Source: Desulfobacteraceae bacterium RAAP-1 (lineage in GTDB: Bacteria; Desulfobacterota; Desulfobacteria; Desulfobacterales; Desulfatirhabdiaceae). Taken from it: DNA of 52,662 bases. Position 1 is the first letter of the stretch. Each line of letters begins with the position of its first letter. The stretch spans positions 1 through 52,662 of the forward strand of contig LKPX01000019.1 of NCBI GenBank assembly GCA_001443525.1, in the 5' to 3' direction. Shown here piece after piece: positions 23,129 to 31,574 of the stretch. Position numbers and translations under genes: made by a program. The notes beneath the pieces were generated by a model that saw only the letters and a list, made by a program, of their open reading frames with translations, had not been told where the DNA came from and did not search any database.

Positions 23129-26098
23129 GTGGCCTTGCCTTTCAAAACCAAAGACCTTTCCGGTGAATTTTACGCGCATTTCAAGATATTCCACGAACTG
23201 ATGTCGATCAAGGTTCGGGAAATCCTTCTGGTGTCCAGTCCATACGATGCGTTCATTATGGAGGAAGATGGCAGTCTTGCATCGAGGATTATAAATGAAT
23301 ACAGCGGATTAAACCTAAGCCTTCCACCGCGTGTCATCCGGACGGATTCGGCGGCGGAAGCCCTTTCACTGCTGAAGCGAATCCGGTTTGATCTGGTTAT
23401 CACCATGCCCAGACTGCATGAGATGGATGCATTTCAGCTTGGGCTGGCCATCAAAAAATCAAAGCCGCACCTTCCGGTGATTTTATTGAGCCACAGTATC
23501 CGCGGCATATATCCCTTTCCTGAAAACAAAGACTGCTCAGGCATTGATAAGATATATATCTGGTCTGGAAATTCCGACCTCCTGCTGGCGCTTGTCAAGA
23601 ATACCGAAGATCGCCTGAACATAGACAGCGATACCCGAAAAGCCATGGTGCGGGTACTCGTTCTGATTGAAGATTCTCCCACATATTATTCGACGTTTCT
23701 GCCGCTGATTTACAAGGAAATCGTTCAGCAGACCCAGGCGGTGCTGGGCGTCGGGCTTAACGAGGAACACCGGTTGCTCCGGATGCGCTCAAGACCCAAG
23801 ATTCTTCTGGCGGTCAATTATGATGAAGCTTCGGAGATGATCCAGAAGTATCAGCCCTATCTGATCGGCGTCATATCAGATACCCGGTTTCCGCGATCCG
23901 GCCGACTGGATGACAATGCGGGGGCAGCGCTTCTGACCCGCGTCCGGAAAGAAATTCCGGATTTGCCGCTGCTCCTTCTCAGCTCCGACCCGAAAAATCA
24001 GGTCAAAGCCGACGAAATTCCGGCGACATTTTTAAACAAGAATTCTCCGGATCTGTTGACGGAGCTTCACGGTTTTTTCCTGAATCATCTCGGGTTCGGT
24101 GACTTTGTATTTCGCATGCCGGATGGAACGGAAATTGACCGGGCTTCGAGTCTGCGGTCTCTCGAGCAGAAAGTATCCACGGTTCCGGATGAATCGCTGC
24201 TTTACCACGCCCGGCGAAATCATTTTTCCAACTGGCTGATGGCCCGGTCCGAAATTGCTCTGGCCTCAGCCTTTCGAAAGGTTCAGGCATCCGACTTCGG
24301 CAGTGTTTCGGAGATGCGGACATTTCTTGCCTCCAGTATCCGCAGGCTGCGGAAGGTTCAGCAAAAAGGAATTGTCGCCCGGTTCAATGCGCAGAATTTC
24401 GATGCGGAAATCATGGATTTCGTCAAGATCGGGGATGGATCTTTGGGAGGCAAGGCCAGAGGGCTTGCATTTTCATCGGCGCTGCTTCATCAGAACCTGT
24501 CTCTTTTCGAAAAATATCCGGATGTCACTATTCAAATACCCAGGACGCTGGTAATCACCACCCGCGGATTTGAATCGTTTATTCAGCAGAATCACCTGGA
24601 GTACTGCGCCAAATGCGATTTGCCGGATGAACGGGTATCGGAGATATTTCTCAGCGCCCGAATGCCGGACTGGATTATGGCAGAACTTGAGGTGTTTCTC
24701 AGTCAGGTGCGATATCCTCTGGCGGTGCGTTCCTCCAGCCTGCTCGAAGATGCCCAGTATCAACCCTATGCGGGCTTGTATGACACCTATATGATTTCCA
24801 ACAATCATCTGGATTTTACCCGGCGCCTCGATCATCTCGTCATGGCCATAAAACGGGTGTACGCTTCGACCTATCACGAGAATCCGCGCGCATTTTCCCG
24901 CAGTACGATGCATCAGCCCCAGGAAGAATCGATGGCGGTCATCATTCAGCAGCTTGTCGGTGAGGTTTATGGAGAGTACTTTTATCCGGCGCTCTCAGGG
25001 GTGGCGCAGTCATATAATTTTTATCCGTTTTCCCCCATGTCCGCCGAAGACGGGATTGCCCATATTGCTTTAGGGTTCGGAAAGACCGTGGTTGAGGGAG
25101 AAAAAAGCATCCGGTTTTGCCCCCGCTATCCATCTGTCCTGCCGCAGTTCTCATCAGTGGAAGACATTCTGGCCAATGCGCAGAAGCATTTTTATGCACT
25201 GAAGATTTGTAATTATACAGAGCCCTGCAACCTGACGGGTAATTCCAATCTCGAAAAGCGGGAGGTAAACGATGCTGACGAAGAATTTCCGCTTCGTCTG
25301 CTTTCCGGCACATACTCTCCGGATGAACACCGCATTCGGGACAGCGGCGGTTTTCACGGACATAAAATATTGACGTTTGCGCAGATTCTCAAGTACAAGA
25401 TATTTCCCTTGCCGGAACTTCTGATGGACATGATTGCACTGGGCGGTAAAGGCATGGGATGTCCGGTTGAAATTGAGTTTGCCGTCAATTTAGGCACTGA
25501 ATTTCAGCGAAAGAAAGAATTTTTCTTTTTGCAGATGCGGCCGATGGCTGCAGAAGAAAGCCATTTCGATATTTCGATCGCTCCGGAAGATGAAAGGATA
25601 GCGATTTGTGTGTCCGGCCAGGCCCTGGGAAACGGTAGAAATGATGTCATCAGCGATGTGGTGTATATCAAACCGGAGAGTTTCGCGTTAGAAGCCATGT
25701 CACAGATGGCGGAAGAAATCGGGCGGATCAATGCCGCGCTGGTGAAGGAGAAAAGACCCTATCTGCTGATTGGGCCAGGCAGATGGGGTTCTGCAGACCG
25801 ATGGCTGGGTATTCCTGTTCAGTGGCGCCATATTTCGGGCGTCGGCGCTATTGTTGAGCTGCATGACAGCAGCCTGAAGGTGGAATCTTCCCAAGGTTCG
25901 CATTTTCTACAAAATATTACATCTCTGGGAATTCCCTATATCACCATCAGCGATGATGGACAGGACAAGATAGACTGGGCATGGTTTCAGTCTCAGCAAG
26001 ACGTGCAGGAGACCGCCTATGTGCGGCATATCCGTGCGCGGTCTCCTTTGACCATCACCATCGACGGCAGAAATTCCCGGTGTGTCATTCTTCCCTGA
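23129..26098 (+). CDS. Receiver-like and PEP-synthase (PPDK_N) domain protein
   Basis: The 989-residue protein has two receiver-like folds at the N-terminus. The first (~30-165) lacks a clear phosphoacceptor (VITMPR). The second (~170-310) keeps a GVISDTRFP segment. From about 425 to 980 it has a pyruvate-phosphate-dikinase-type ATP-grasp module (GSLGGKARGLAF, LAVRSSSLLEDAQYQPYAGLYDT, and FFLQMRPM as a late motif). There is no phosphohistidine domain (TxGGxTSHA) and no PEP-binding barrel, so it is not a PEP synthase. The start is a GTG (or the next TTG) with no good ribosome site. It lies between moaB-like and gdhA and may be a nucleotide-sensing regulator; function is not established. Confidence 0.85.
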   Translation: MALPFKTKDLSGEFYAHFKIFHELMSIKVREILLVSSPYDAFIMEEDGSLASRIINEYSGLNLSLPPRVIRTDSAAEALSLLKRIRFDLVITMPRLHEMDAFQLGLAIKKSKPHLPVILLSHSIRGIYPFPENKDCSGIDKIYIWSGNSDLLLALVKNTEDRLNIDSDTRKAMVRVLVLIEDSPTYYSTFLPLIYKEIVQQTQAVLGVGLNEEHRLLRMRSRPKILLAVNYDEASEMIQKYQPYLIGVISDTRFPRSGRLDDNAGAALLTRVRKEIPDLPLLLLSSDPKNQVKADEIPATFLNKNSPDLLTELHGFFLNHLGFGDFVFRMPDGTEIDRASSLRSLEQKVSTVPDESLLYHARRNHFSNWLMARSEIALASAFRKVQASDFGSVSEMRTFLASSIRRLRKVQQKGIVARFNAQNFDAEIMDFVKIGDGSLGGKARGLAFSSALLHQNLSLFEKYPDVTIQIPRTLVITTRGFESFIQQNHLEYCAKCDLPDERVSEIFLSARMPDWIMAELEVFLSQVRYPLAVRSSSLLEDAQYQPYAGLYDTYMISNNHLDFTRRLDHLVMAIKRVYASTYHENPRAFSRSTMHQPQEESMAVIIQQLVGEVYGEYFYPALSGVAQSYNFYPFSPMSAEDGIAHIALGFGKTVVEGEKSIRFCPRYPSVLPQFSSVEDILANAQKHFYALKICNYTEPCNLTGNSNLEKREVNDADEEFPLRLLSGTYSPDEHRIRDSGGFHGHKILTFAQILKYKIFPLPELLMDMIALGGKGMGCPVEIEFAVNLGTEFQRKKEFFFLQMRPMAAEESHFDISIAPEDERIAICVSGQALGNGRNDVISDVVYIKPESFALEAMSQMAEEIGRINAALVKEKRPYLLIGPGRWGSADRWLGIPVQWRHISGVGAIVELHDSSLKVESSQGSHFLQNITSLGIPYITISDDGQDKIDWAWFQSQQDVQETAYVRHIRARSPLTITIDGRNSRCVILP

Positions 26099-26124
26099 AT
26101 CGTTTAAGAGAGAGGAGATCGATC

Positions 26125-27474
26125 ATGAATGATATCTTGAAAATCATTATGGCCAGAGATCCTGGCGAAAAAGAATTCCATCAGGCCGTAAAAGAGGTGA
26201 TGGAAACCGTTGAACCGGTTCTGGATCGTTACCCGGACTACAAACGTTCCGCCATACTGGAAAGGCTCGTTGAACCAGAGCGGATTATTCTGTTTCGCGT
26301 ACCCTGGGTGGCCGACGACGGCAGCGTAAGGGTCAACCGCGGATATCGGATCGAAATGAACAGCGCTATCGGACCTTACAAGGGCGGCCTTCGGTTTCAT
26401 CCCTCAGTGAATCTTGGCATTCTTAAATTTCTGGCGTTTGAACAGGTTTTTAAAAATGCGTTGACCACGCTCCCGATGGGAGGCGGTAAAGGGGGCGCTG
26501 ATTTTGACCCCAAGGGAAAGTCCGATGACGAAGTGATGCGGTTCTGTCAGGCGTTCATGCTGGAATTGGCCCGACATATCGGACCCCATACAGACGTACC
26601 TGCCGGCGATATTGGGGTAGGTGCCAGAGAGATTGGTTTTCTTTTTGGCATGTACAAGAAAATCCGCAATGAATTCACAGGAGTGCTGACTGGAAAAGGT
26701 TTGGGATGGGGAGGAAGCCTGGTACGTCCGGAAGCCACCGGTTACGGCAATGTCTATTTCGCATCCGAAATGCTGGCCACCCGGGATGAAACACTGAGCG
26801 GGAAAATTTGCCTTGTCTCAGGATCCGGCAATGTCGCCCAGTTTACCGTGGAAAAACTCATTGATCTGGAGGCAAAAGTTGTTACTCTGTCCGATTCATC
26901 CGGATTTATTCACGATACGGACGGCATTGACCGGGACAAGCTGGCGTTTGTCAAGCGTCTGAAAAATATCAAGCGCGGCAGAATCCGTGAATATGTGGAA
27001 AAGTATCCAAAGGCTTCTTATATTCCGGCAGATGCAGCATTGAACCATAATCCGCTCTGGGCGATTCCGGCGGATTGCGCATTTCCCAGCGCCACCCAGA
27101 ATGAAATCAACGGAGTGGATGCCGGTCATCTGATTCAAAATGGGGTCAAACTGGTGAGCGAAGGGGCCAACATGCCCTCTACTCCGGAAGCCATCACCGT
27201 GTTTCTGAATCACAAGCTTCTGTATGCTCCGGGAAAAGCCTCCAACGCCGGAGGCGTGGCTGTGTCCGGTCTGGAAATGTCCCAGAACAGCATGGGAATT
27301 GGCTGGCCCAGAGAAGAAGTTGACAGCAGGCTTCGAAGCATCATGAAAAGTATTCATCATACCTGTCTGGATGCCGCCGCCGAGCACGGAGCGCCGGGTA
27401 ATTATATGGCGGGCGCCAATATCGCCGGTTTTGTCAAGGTAGTTAATGCCATGCTCGACCAGGGACTGGTCTGA
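26125..27474 (+). CDS. gdhA: NADP-type glutamate dehydrogenase
   Basis: The 449-residue hexameric enzyme aminates 2-oxoglutarate with ammonium and NAD(P)H. The conserved segments are IGPYKGGLRFHP and LPMGGGKGGADFDPKG (catalytic lysines), the dinucleotide fold around VSGSGNVAQ and the substrate segment EGANMPSTPEA. The length matches the small (~450) bacterial class. AGGAG precedes the ATG by eight bases. With amtB and glnK it forms an ammonium-uptake-and-fixation group. Confidence 0.95.
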   Translation: MNDILKIIMARDPGEKEFHQAVKEVMETVEPVLDRYPDYKRSAILERLVEPERIILFRVPWVADDGSVRVNRGYRIEMNSAIGPYKGGLRFHPSVNLGILKFLAFEQVFKNALTTLPMGGGKGGADFDPKGKSDDEVMRFCQAFMLELARHIGPHTDVPAGDIGVGAREIGFLFGMYKKIRNEFTGVLTGKGLGWGGSLVRPEATGYGNVYFASEMLATRDETLSGKICLVSGSGNVAQFTVEKLIDLEAKVVTLSDSSGFIHDTDGIDRDKLAFVKRLKNIKRGRIREYVEKYPKASYIPADAALNHNPLWAIPADCAFPSATQNEINGVDAGHLIQNGVKLVSEGANMPSTPEAITVFLNHKLLYAPGKASNAGGVAVSGLEMSQNSMGIGWPREEVDSRLRSIMKSIHHTCLDAAAEHGAPGNYMAGANIAGFVKVVNAMLDQGLV

Positions 27475-27591
27475 CACAGGCCAGATGCGGATAACGAACT
27501 GACCTGGCATCTATTCTGAAAAACGGAAAGCGTATCGGCGTTTTTCAGCCTGTCGGCGGCGGGTAATGTGTATGGAGAAATTTCCTGAATT

Positions 27592-28221
27592 ATGCAAAAT
27601 AAAAACGAAAAAATTCTTGAGACAGAACAAACGGATAATGCCCCCGGATGGCTGGATGTTGCCCGGGTTTATCTGAAAATCGGCACCATTGGATTTGGCG
27701 GAGGCTTTGCGGTGATGGATCTGATTCACAGCGAACTGGTTGAAAAACACCCGTGGCTGACTGAGCAGCGCTATCAGAATATGGTGGCCTTAGCAGAAAT
27801 GGCTCCTGGCGCCCTTACGGTCAATTTACTGTCAGGCATTGCCTATCGACTGGGAGGCGTCAAAACAATGATACTGGCCACAACAGCACTGATTATGCCC
27901 TCTTTTGTTCTTATCACACTGCTTGCAGGAGCGTTTCTGGCCTGGCAGAACCATCCGATGGTCAAGGGAGCTTTGGATGGACTGACGGCGGGCGTTGTCG
28001 GACTGTTGCTGGCCGTAGTGTGGAGCATGGTAAAAAAAGCGCCTCGGCACTGGTGCTGCTTTGTTGTCGGGCTGCTGGCGTTTGTGCTGGGGATAGTCAT
28101 GCCCATCAATCCCATCTGGCTGGTACTGATGGGTGGAATGGCGGGAGCGCTCAAGGTTGTTGTAGAGACCCTTCGTAACAGACATATCAACACACCATCG
28201 GAAAATAACGGAACAAAGTAA
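27592..28221 (+). CDS. chrA: CHR (chromate-type) transporter, N-terminal-half protein
   Basis: The 209-residue protein carries the short-chain CHR domain: LKIGTIGFGGGFAVMDL, the MVALAEMAPGALTVNL motif and five or six helices. Such half-size proteins work as pairs. The second half is encoded one base after this stop (28223). The substrate is not necessarily chromate; many CHR proteins export other anions. The ribosome site is weak. A 117-base gap with no gene separates it from gdhA. Confidence 0.85.
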   Translation: MQNKNEKILETEQTDNAPGWLDVARVYLKIGTIGFGGGFAVMDLIHSELVEKHPWLTEQRYQNMVALAEMAPGALTVNLLSGIAYRLGGVKTMILATTALIMPSFVLITLLAGAFLAWQNHPMVKGALDGLTAGVVGLLLAVVWSMVKKAPRHWCCFVVGLLAFVLGIVMPINPIWLVLMGGMAGALKVVVETLRNRHINTPSENNGTK

Positions 28222-28222
28222 C

Positions 28223-28747
28223 ATGGACATAAGCCTGCTGTATAATCTGGCGCATTCTTTTTTTAAGGTGGGAATGTTTGGTTTTGGAGGTGGCTTTGCT
28301 ATGGTGCCTCTGATGCAGAACGTCGTGCATCAAAACGCGTGGCTTACACCTGTACAGTTTGCTGCAGCCATTGCTCTCGGTCAGGTGACGCCCGGGCCTG
28401 TAGCTATCAGCGCGACCTTTATCGGCTATAAGGTTGCCGGTTTTTCAGGAGCGGTCGTTGCCACTATAGCGGTTTTTATTCCATCGCTTGTTGCCATGTA
28501 TTTACTGGATAAATTTTATCTGAAAATCCGAACCAGCCATATTACACAGGCGATCATGCACGGAGTTCTGCCGGTGGTAATCGCCATTATTTTACATGTA
28601 GCCATATCCATGGGGCAGCCTCTCATGCATTCATGGTGGCAAATACTGACCGTGATCGCCGTGGCTTCTCTTGCTATCAGCCGCCGGATTAGCTACGGAG
28701 CGTTGATTGCAGGTTCTGTTGTACTTGGAATGCTTATGGTGCTATAA
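28223..28747 (+). CDS. chrA: CHR (chromate-type) transporter, C-terminal-half protein
   Basis: This 174-residue partner of the preceding protein has the same signatures (FKVGMFGFGGGFAMVPL, IALGQVTPGPVAISATFIG) and five or six helices. GGAA lies nine bases before the ATG. The two genes form a split CHR transporter, most likely a heterodimer in the inner membrane. Confidence 0.85.
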   Translation: MDISLLYNLAHSFFKVGMFGFGGGFAMVPLMQNVVHQNAWLTPVQFAAAIALGQVTPGPVAISATFIGYKVAGFSGAVVATIAVFIPSLVAMYLLDKFYLKIRTSHITQAIMHGVLPVVIAIILHVAISMGQPLMHSWWQILTVIAVASLAISRRISYGALIAGSVVLGMLMVL

Positions 28748-28767
28748 GGGAACTCAATATATATGTA

Positions 28768-28859
28768 CCGTTAGGGGTGCCGGCTTACCGGCTGAGAACT
28801 CGTCTCCGTAAAGAGTAACCCTAAAACCTGATCAGGATCATGCCTGCGTAGGGAAACGG
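28768..28859 (+). promoter_or_regulatory. TPP riboswitch (THI element)
   Basis: The 92-base element shows the conserved blocks AGGGGTGC, GCTGAGA, AACCTGATCAGGATCATGCC and GCGTAGGGAA, in the standard order. The closing P1 stem pairs CCGTT (28768-28772) with AACGG (28855-28859). It precedes the thi4 gene and is followed by an intrinsic terminator, so it should repress transcription when thiamine pyrophosphate is abundant. Confidence 0.97.
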
Positions 28860-28882
28860 AAGTCGATAACAAGCTGTCAAAG

Positions 28883-28921
28883 AAAACCGTTTCCTTGCTC
28901 TTCAGGGGAACGGTTTTTTTT
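28883..28921 (+). terminator. Riboswitch-controlled intrinsic terminator
   Basis: AAAACCGTTTCC (28883-28894) pairs with GGGAACGGTTTT (28906-28917; one G-U pair) and runs into eight T residues. The 5' arm's CCGTTTCC is complementary to GGAAACGG (28852-28859) at the 3' end of the riboswitch. An antiterminator of eight pairs would form when TPP is absent and P1 is open. Predicted logic: TPP bound, terminator forms; no TPP, thi4 is read. Confidence 0.93.
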
Positions 28922-28989
28922 ATTTGAGGCCAGGGAAGTTTTCCGTGTGACAGCTTTGTAAAAATTGACTCGTAAACAGGAGGAATGTT

Positions 28990-29775
28990 ATGGAACAGGC
29001 AGCACTCGATGAGGTCATTATCAGCCGGGCGATCATTGACCGGTATATCGAAAAATTACGCAGTAATTTAGAAACCGATGTTGTGATTGTCGGTGGCGGA
29101 CCGTCCGGACTGGTTGCAGGATATTATCTGGCGAAAGCCGGGAAAAAGGTGGCGTTGTTCGAACGGAAACTGAGTATCGGCGGAGGCATGTGGGGCGGCG
29201 GAATGCTTTTTAATGAAATTGTGGTTCAGGAGACGGCGCTGCATGTTCTGGATGATTTCGGAGTCCGCTATCGTAAATATGAGCAAAACTACTACACTGC
29301 GGACGCTATCGAAACCGTGGCGACGTTGACCGCTGGCGCCGCGCGCTCTGGTGTATGTATTTTCAACTGTGTATCCGTGGAAGATGTCATAATGCGTTCG
29401 GAACAGATCACGGGTCTTGTCATCAACTGGTCGCCCGTAGAAATGTCCGGTTTACACGTAGATCCCCTGTCCGTACGCACACGGTTTGTCGTTGATGCGA
29501 CCGGTCATGCGACAGAAGTGGTCAAGGTGGTTCAGCGCAAGGTCCCTGGAAAACTGGACACGCCTACAGGGAAAATTGAAGGAGAAAAATCCATGTGGGC
29601 TGAACGTGCGGAAAATGATACGATGTGTAACACTCGGGAAATTTTTCCCGGGTTATATGTTGCCGGAATGGCGGCAAATGCAACTTTCGGCGGGCCACGC
29701 ATGGGACCCATTTTCGGAGGAATGCTCCTTTCAGGTGCCAAAGTGGCGTCTGAACTGATCCATCGCCTGTCATAA
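28990..29775 (+). CDS. thi4: Thi4-family thiamine thiazole synthase
   Basis: The 261-residue enzyme makes the ADP-thiazole part of thiamine from NAD, glycine and a sulfur source. It has the dinucleotide-binding [17 protein letters not shown] at the N-terminus and [13 protein letters not shown] near the C-terminus. The segment corresponding to the yeast suicide-cysteine region ([13 protein letters not shown]) has no cysteine, so a sulfide-dependent, catalytic form is likely, fitting a sulfidogenic cell. GGAGG lies six bases before the ATG. It is controlled by the TPP riboswitch. R1 copy C starts ~40 bases after its stop. Confidence 0.93.
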   Translation: MEQAALDEVIISRAIIDRYIEKLRSNLETDVVIVGGGPSGLVAGYYLAKAGKKVALFERKLSIGGGMWGGGMLFNEIVVQETALHVLDDFGVRYRKYEQNYYTADAIETVATLTAGAARSGVCIFNCVSVEDVIMRSEQITGLVINWSPVEMSGLHVDPLSVRTRFVVDATGHATEVVKVVQRKVPGKLDTPTGKIEGEKSMWAERAENDTMCNTREIFPGLYVAGMAANATFGGPRMGPIFGGMLLSGAKVASELIHRLS

Positions 29776-29813
29776 ACAAACTGGCATATCGTACATCAGA
29801 TAGCAAAGCGGAT

Positions 29814-29957
29814 GCCCTCGTAAAAAGTCGATTTTTAGACGGCTTCGTAAAATGTTCGCAGGCAAGGCGCGCAAATCCGCAAGGAATGAAACTTGTGGTA
29901 CGCTGCAATGACGAAGGATGCGGCGCAACGCAGCATGCGGACTTTTTACGAAACCGT
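29814..29957 (-). repeat. R1 palindromic repeat, copy C
   Basis: This reversed copy reads CCCTCGTAAAAAGTCG at the left and GACTTTTTACGAAACCGT at the right. It is flanked by CAAAGCGGAT (29804-29813) and CAAAGTGGAT (29958-29967), matching at 9 of 10 positions. It lies between the thi4 stop and the hairpin at 30042. Confidence 0.88.
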
Positions 29958-30041
29958 CAAAGTGGATTTAATGGGCAATGGAATAACATATCGTTTTTCA
30001 GGAGTTACCCGTTCCGGAAACTGCAAATATATATACAAAAA

Positions 30042-30076
30042 AAACGGCTGGCCAGGAACACCCTGGCCAGCCGTTT
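30042..30076 (-). terminator. 15-bp hairpin; intrinsic terminator on the minus strand
   Basis: AAACGGCTGGCCAGG (30042-30056) and CCTGGCCAGCCGTTT (30062-30076) pair perfectly around a five-base loop. On the minus strand the stem is followed by eight T residues, a textbook terminator for leftward transcription. No minus-strand gene is recognised upstream of it (30077-30605), so either it ends an unrecognised transcript or it serves as a 5' leader hairpin for the small plus-strand ORF next to it. Confidence 0.7.
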
Positions 30077-30090
30077 AAAGGAGGAAAAAG

Positions 30091-30156
30091 ATGAAGAAAT
30101 TATTAGGTTTGGCAATAGGTAATGCAACTTGCTTGCCAAAATTCGGCAAAAGATAA
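30091..30156 (+). CDS. Possible 21-residue peptide with strong ribosome site
   Basis: ATG to TAA encodes MKKLLGLAIGNATCLPKFGK plus one Arg. AAAGGAGG lies six bases before the ATG, one of the best ribosome sites in the window. A 15-bp hairpin ends just before that site, and a 17-bp AT hairpin spans the stop. The N-terminus looks like the start of a signal peptide, so this may be the leftover 5' end of a deleted secreted-protein gene. It could also be a leader peptide. No family is recognised. Confidence 0.3.
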   Translation: MKKLLGLAIGNATCLPKFGKR

Positions 30157-30186
30157 ATATTTTTCTATAAAAAATATTTATCTTTT
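30148..30186 (+). terminator. 17-bp perfect AT-rich hairpin
   Basis: AAAAGATAAATATTTTT (30148-30164) pairs perfectly with AAAAATATTTATCTTTT (30170-30186) around the loop CTATA. It overlaps the stop of the 21-residue ORF. It may act as a weak bidirectional terminator. Confidence 0.55.
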
Positions 30187-30301
30187 ATTACAGCATGTTA
30201 TATTTTTTATGTATTTCTGAGCATATCATCTTGCAGTGTTTTTTAAGCGTGTATTCGATAAAGAGGTTCAAAATCGTAAACCATTATAGAATAATATTAT
30301 T

Positions 30302-30403
30302 TAACTATTTGATATATAATTAAATTATATTTTTTTACATGTTTATATTTATAAACACACCTGGTATTTTTTTGAATTGTATCTATAACTATTTGATATA
30401 TAA
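30302..30403 (+). repeat. AT-rich direct repeats 84 bp apart
   Basis: TAACTATTTGATATATAA occurs at 30302-30319 and again at 30386-30403. The 84-bp period is eight helical turns. The whole stretch 30160-30420 is very AT-rich and has no gene of recognisable coding capacity. Confidence 0.6.
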
Positions 30404-30427
30404 ACTTTTTATGAATTAATCATGATC

Positions 30428-30576
30428 TCCTTATAAAAAGTCAATTTTCGGACGGCTTCGTAAAATGTTCGCAGGCAAGGCATGCAAATCCGCAAGGAAT
30501 GAAGCGTACTTGTTGTATGCTGCAATGACGAAGGATGCAGCACAACGCGCACATGCGGACTTTTTACGAAGTCGTC
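30428..30576 (-). repeat. R1 palindromic repeat, copy D, with 10-bp target duplication
   Basis: This 149-bp reversed copy is flanked by the perfect direct repeat AATCATGATC (30418-30427 and 30577-30586). The ends TATAAAAAGTC and GACTTTTTACGAAG form the terminal inverted repeats. It lies just before the alcohol dehydrogenase gene (starts 30606), so it may influence that promoter. Confidence 0.92.
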
Positions 30577-30605
30577 AATCATGATCAGTCAGACGGAGAA
30601 AATCA

Positions 30606-31574
30606 ATGGCACAAATGTCTGCAGCCGTGTTTAACAGCAGTCTCCAGTATCGGACAGATTACCCGATACCGGAAATGAAAGCAGGCTGGGCCAGAATTGC
30701 CGTGAAACAGGCAGGAATCTGCAAAACCGATATGGAAATCATGAAAGGATATCTGGGGTTCACCGGTGTCCTGGGCCATGAATTCGTCGGTATCGTGGAT
30801 CAGTGCGATCATCCGGAATGGATCGGCCGCCGGGTGGTCGGCGAAATCAACGCCGCCTGCGGGATCTGCGATTTCTGTAAACGCGGCCTGGGCAGGCATT
30901 GCCCGAACAGAACCACACTGGGCATTGACCGGCATGATGGATGTATGGCGGACTACTGCATGCTGCCGATTGCCAATCTGTTGCCCGTGCCGGACGACAT
31001 TTCAGACGATCGGGCGACTCTGATCGAACCGCTGGCGGCTGCCTGTGAGATTCTGGAACAGATGACGCTGACCGGAGATGAACGGGTCATTGTTCTGGGA
31101 GATGGAAGGCTGGGGATTCTCTGTACATGGGCGCTTTCAACCGTTCTCCCGGAGGTGACCCTGATTGGCCGTCATCCGGAAAAACTGGCGATTGCGGACT
31201 GGCGGGAAACACGGATTGCAACGACACCGGATGGCATTCTTCCGGATGCGGACATTGTTGTTGAAGCTACCGGATCCGGACAGGGAATTGTCACGGCCAT
31301 GTCTTTGTGCCGGCCTCGGGGAACGATTGTCCTGAAATCGACCGTTGCATTACAGGGAAATGTCAACCTGTCTCCCATAGTCATTCATGAGCTGACGATT
31401 CTGGGGTCCCGCTGCGGCAGGTTTGCGGATGCCATCACCATGATAAAAGCATTTCCGGACATGCCACTGGAAAGGCTGATCACCGGTCGTTATCCCCTGT
31501 CCCGTGTCGCAGAGGCTTTTGAGCAGGCCGCCCGGAAGGATGCGATCAAGGTGCTTCTTGAAATCAGAAATTGA
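30606..31574 (+). CDS. Zinc-dependent alcohol dehydrogenase (MDR family)
   Basis: The 322-residue medium-chain dehydrogenase has the catalytic zinc ligands Cys (AGICKTD) and GHE, the structural zinc cluster CGICDFCKRGLGRHC, and a Rossmann fold (VIVLGDGRLGILC). It is shorter than typical ADH and close to the sorbitol/threonine dehydrogenase-like subgroup. GGAG lies seven bases before the ATG. It ends tail-to-tail with, and 11 bases into, the broken gene on the other strand. The substrate cannot be deduced. Confidence 0.88.
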   Translation: MAQMSAAVFNSSLQYRTDYPIPEMKAGWARIAVKQAGICKTDMEIMKGYLGFTGVLGHEFVGIVDQCDHPEWIGRRVVGEINAACGICDFCKRGLGRHCPNRTTLGIDRHDGCMADYCMLPIANLLPVPDDISDDRATLIEPLAAACEILEQMTLTGDERVIVLGDGRLGILCTWALSTVLPEVTLIGRHPEKLAIADWRETRIATTPDGILPDADIVVEATGSGQGIVTAMSLCRPRGTIVLKSTVALQGNVNLSPIVIHELTILGSRCGRFADAITMIKAFPDMPLERLITGRYPLSRVAEAFEQAARKDAIKVLLEIRN

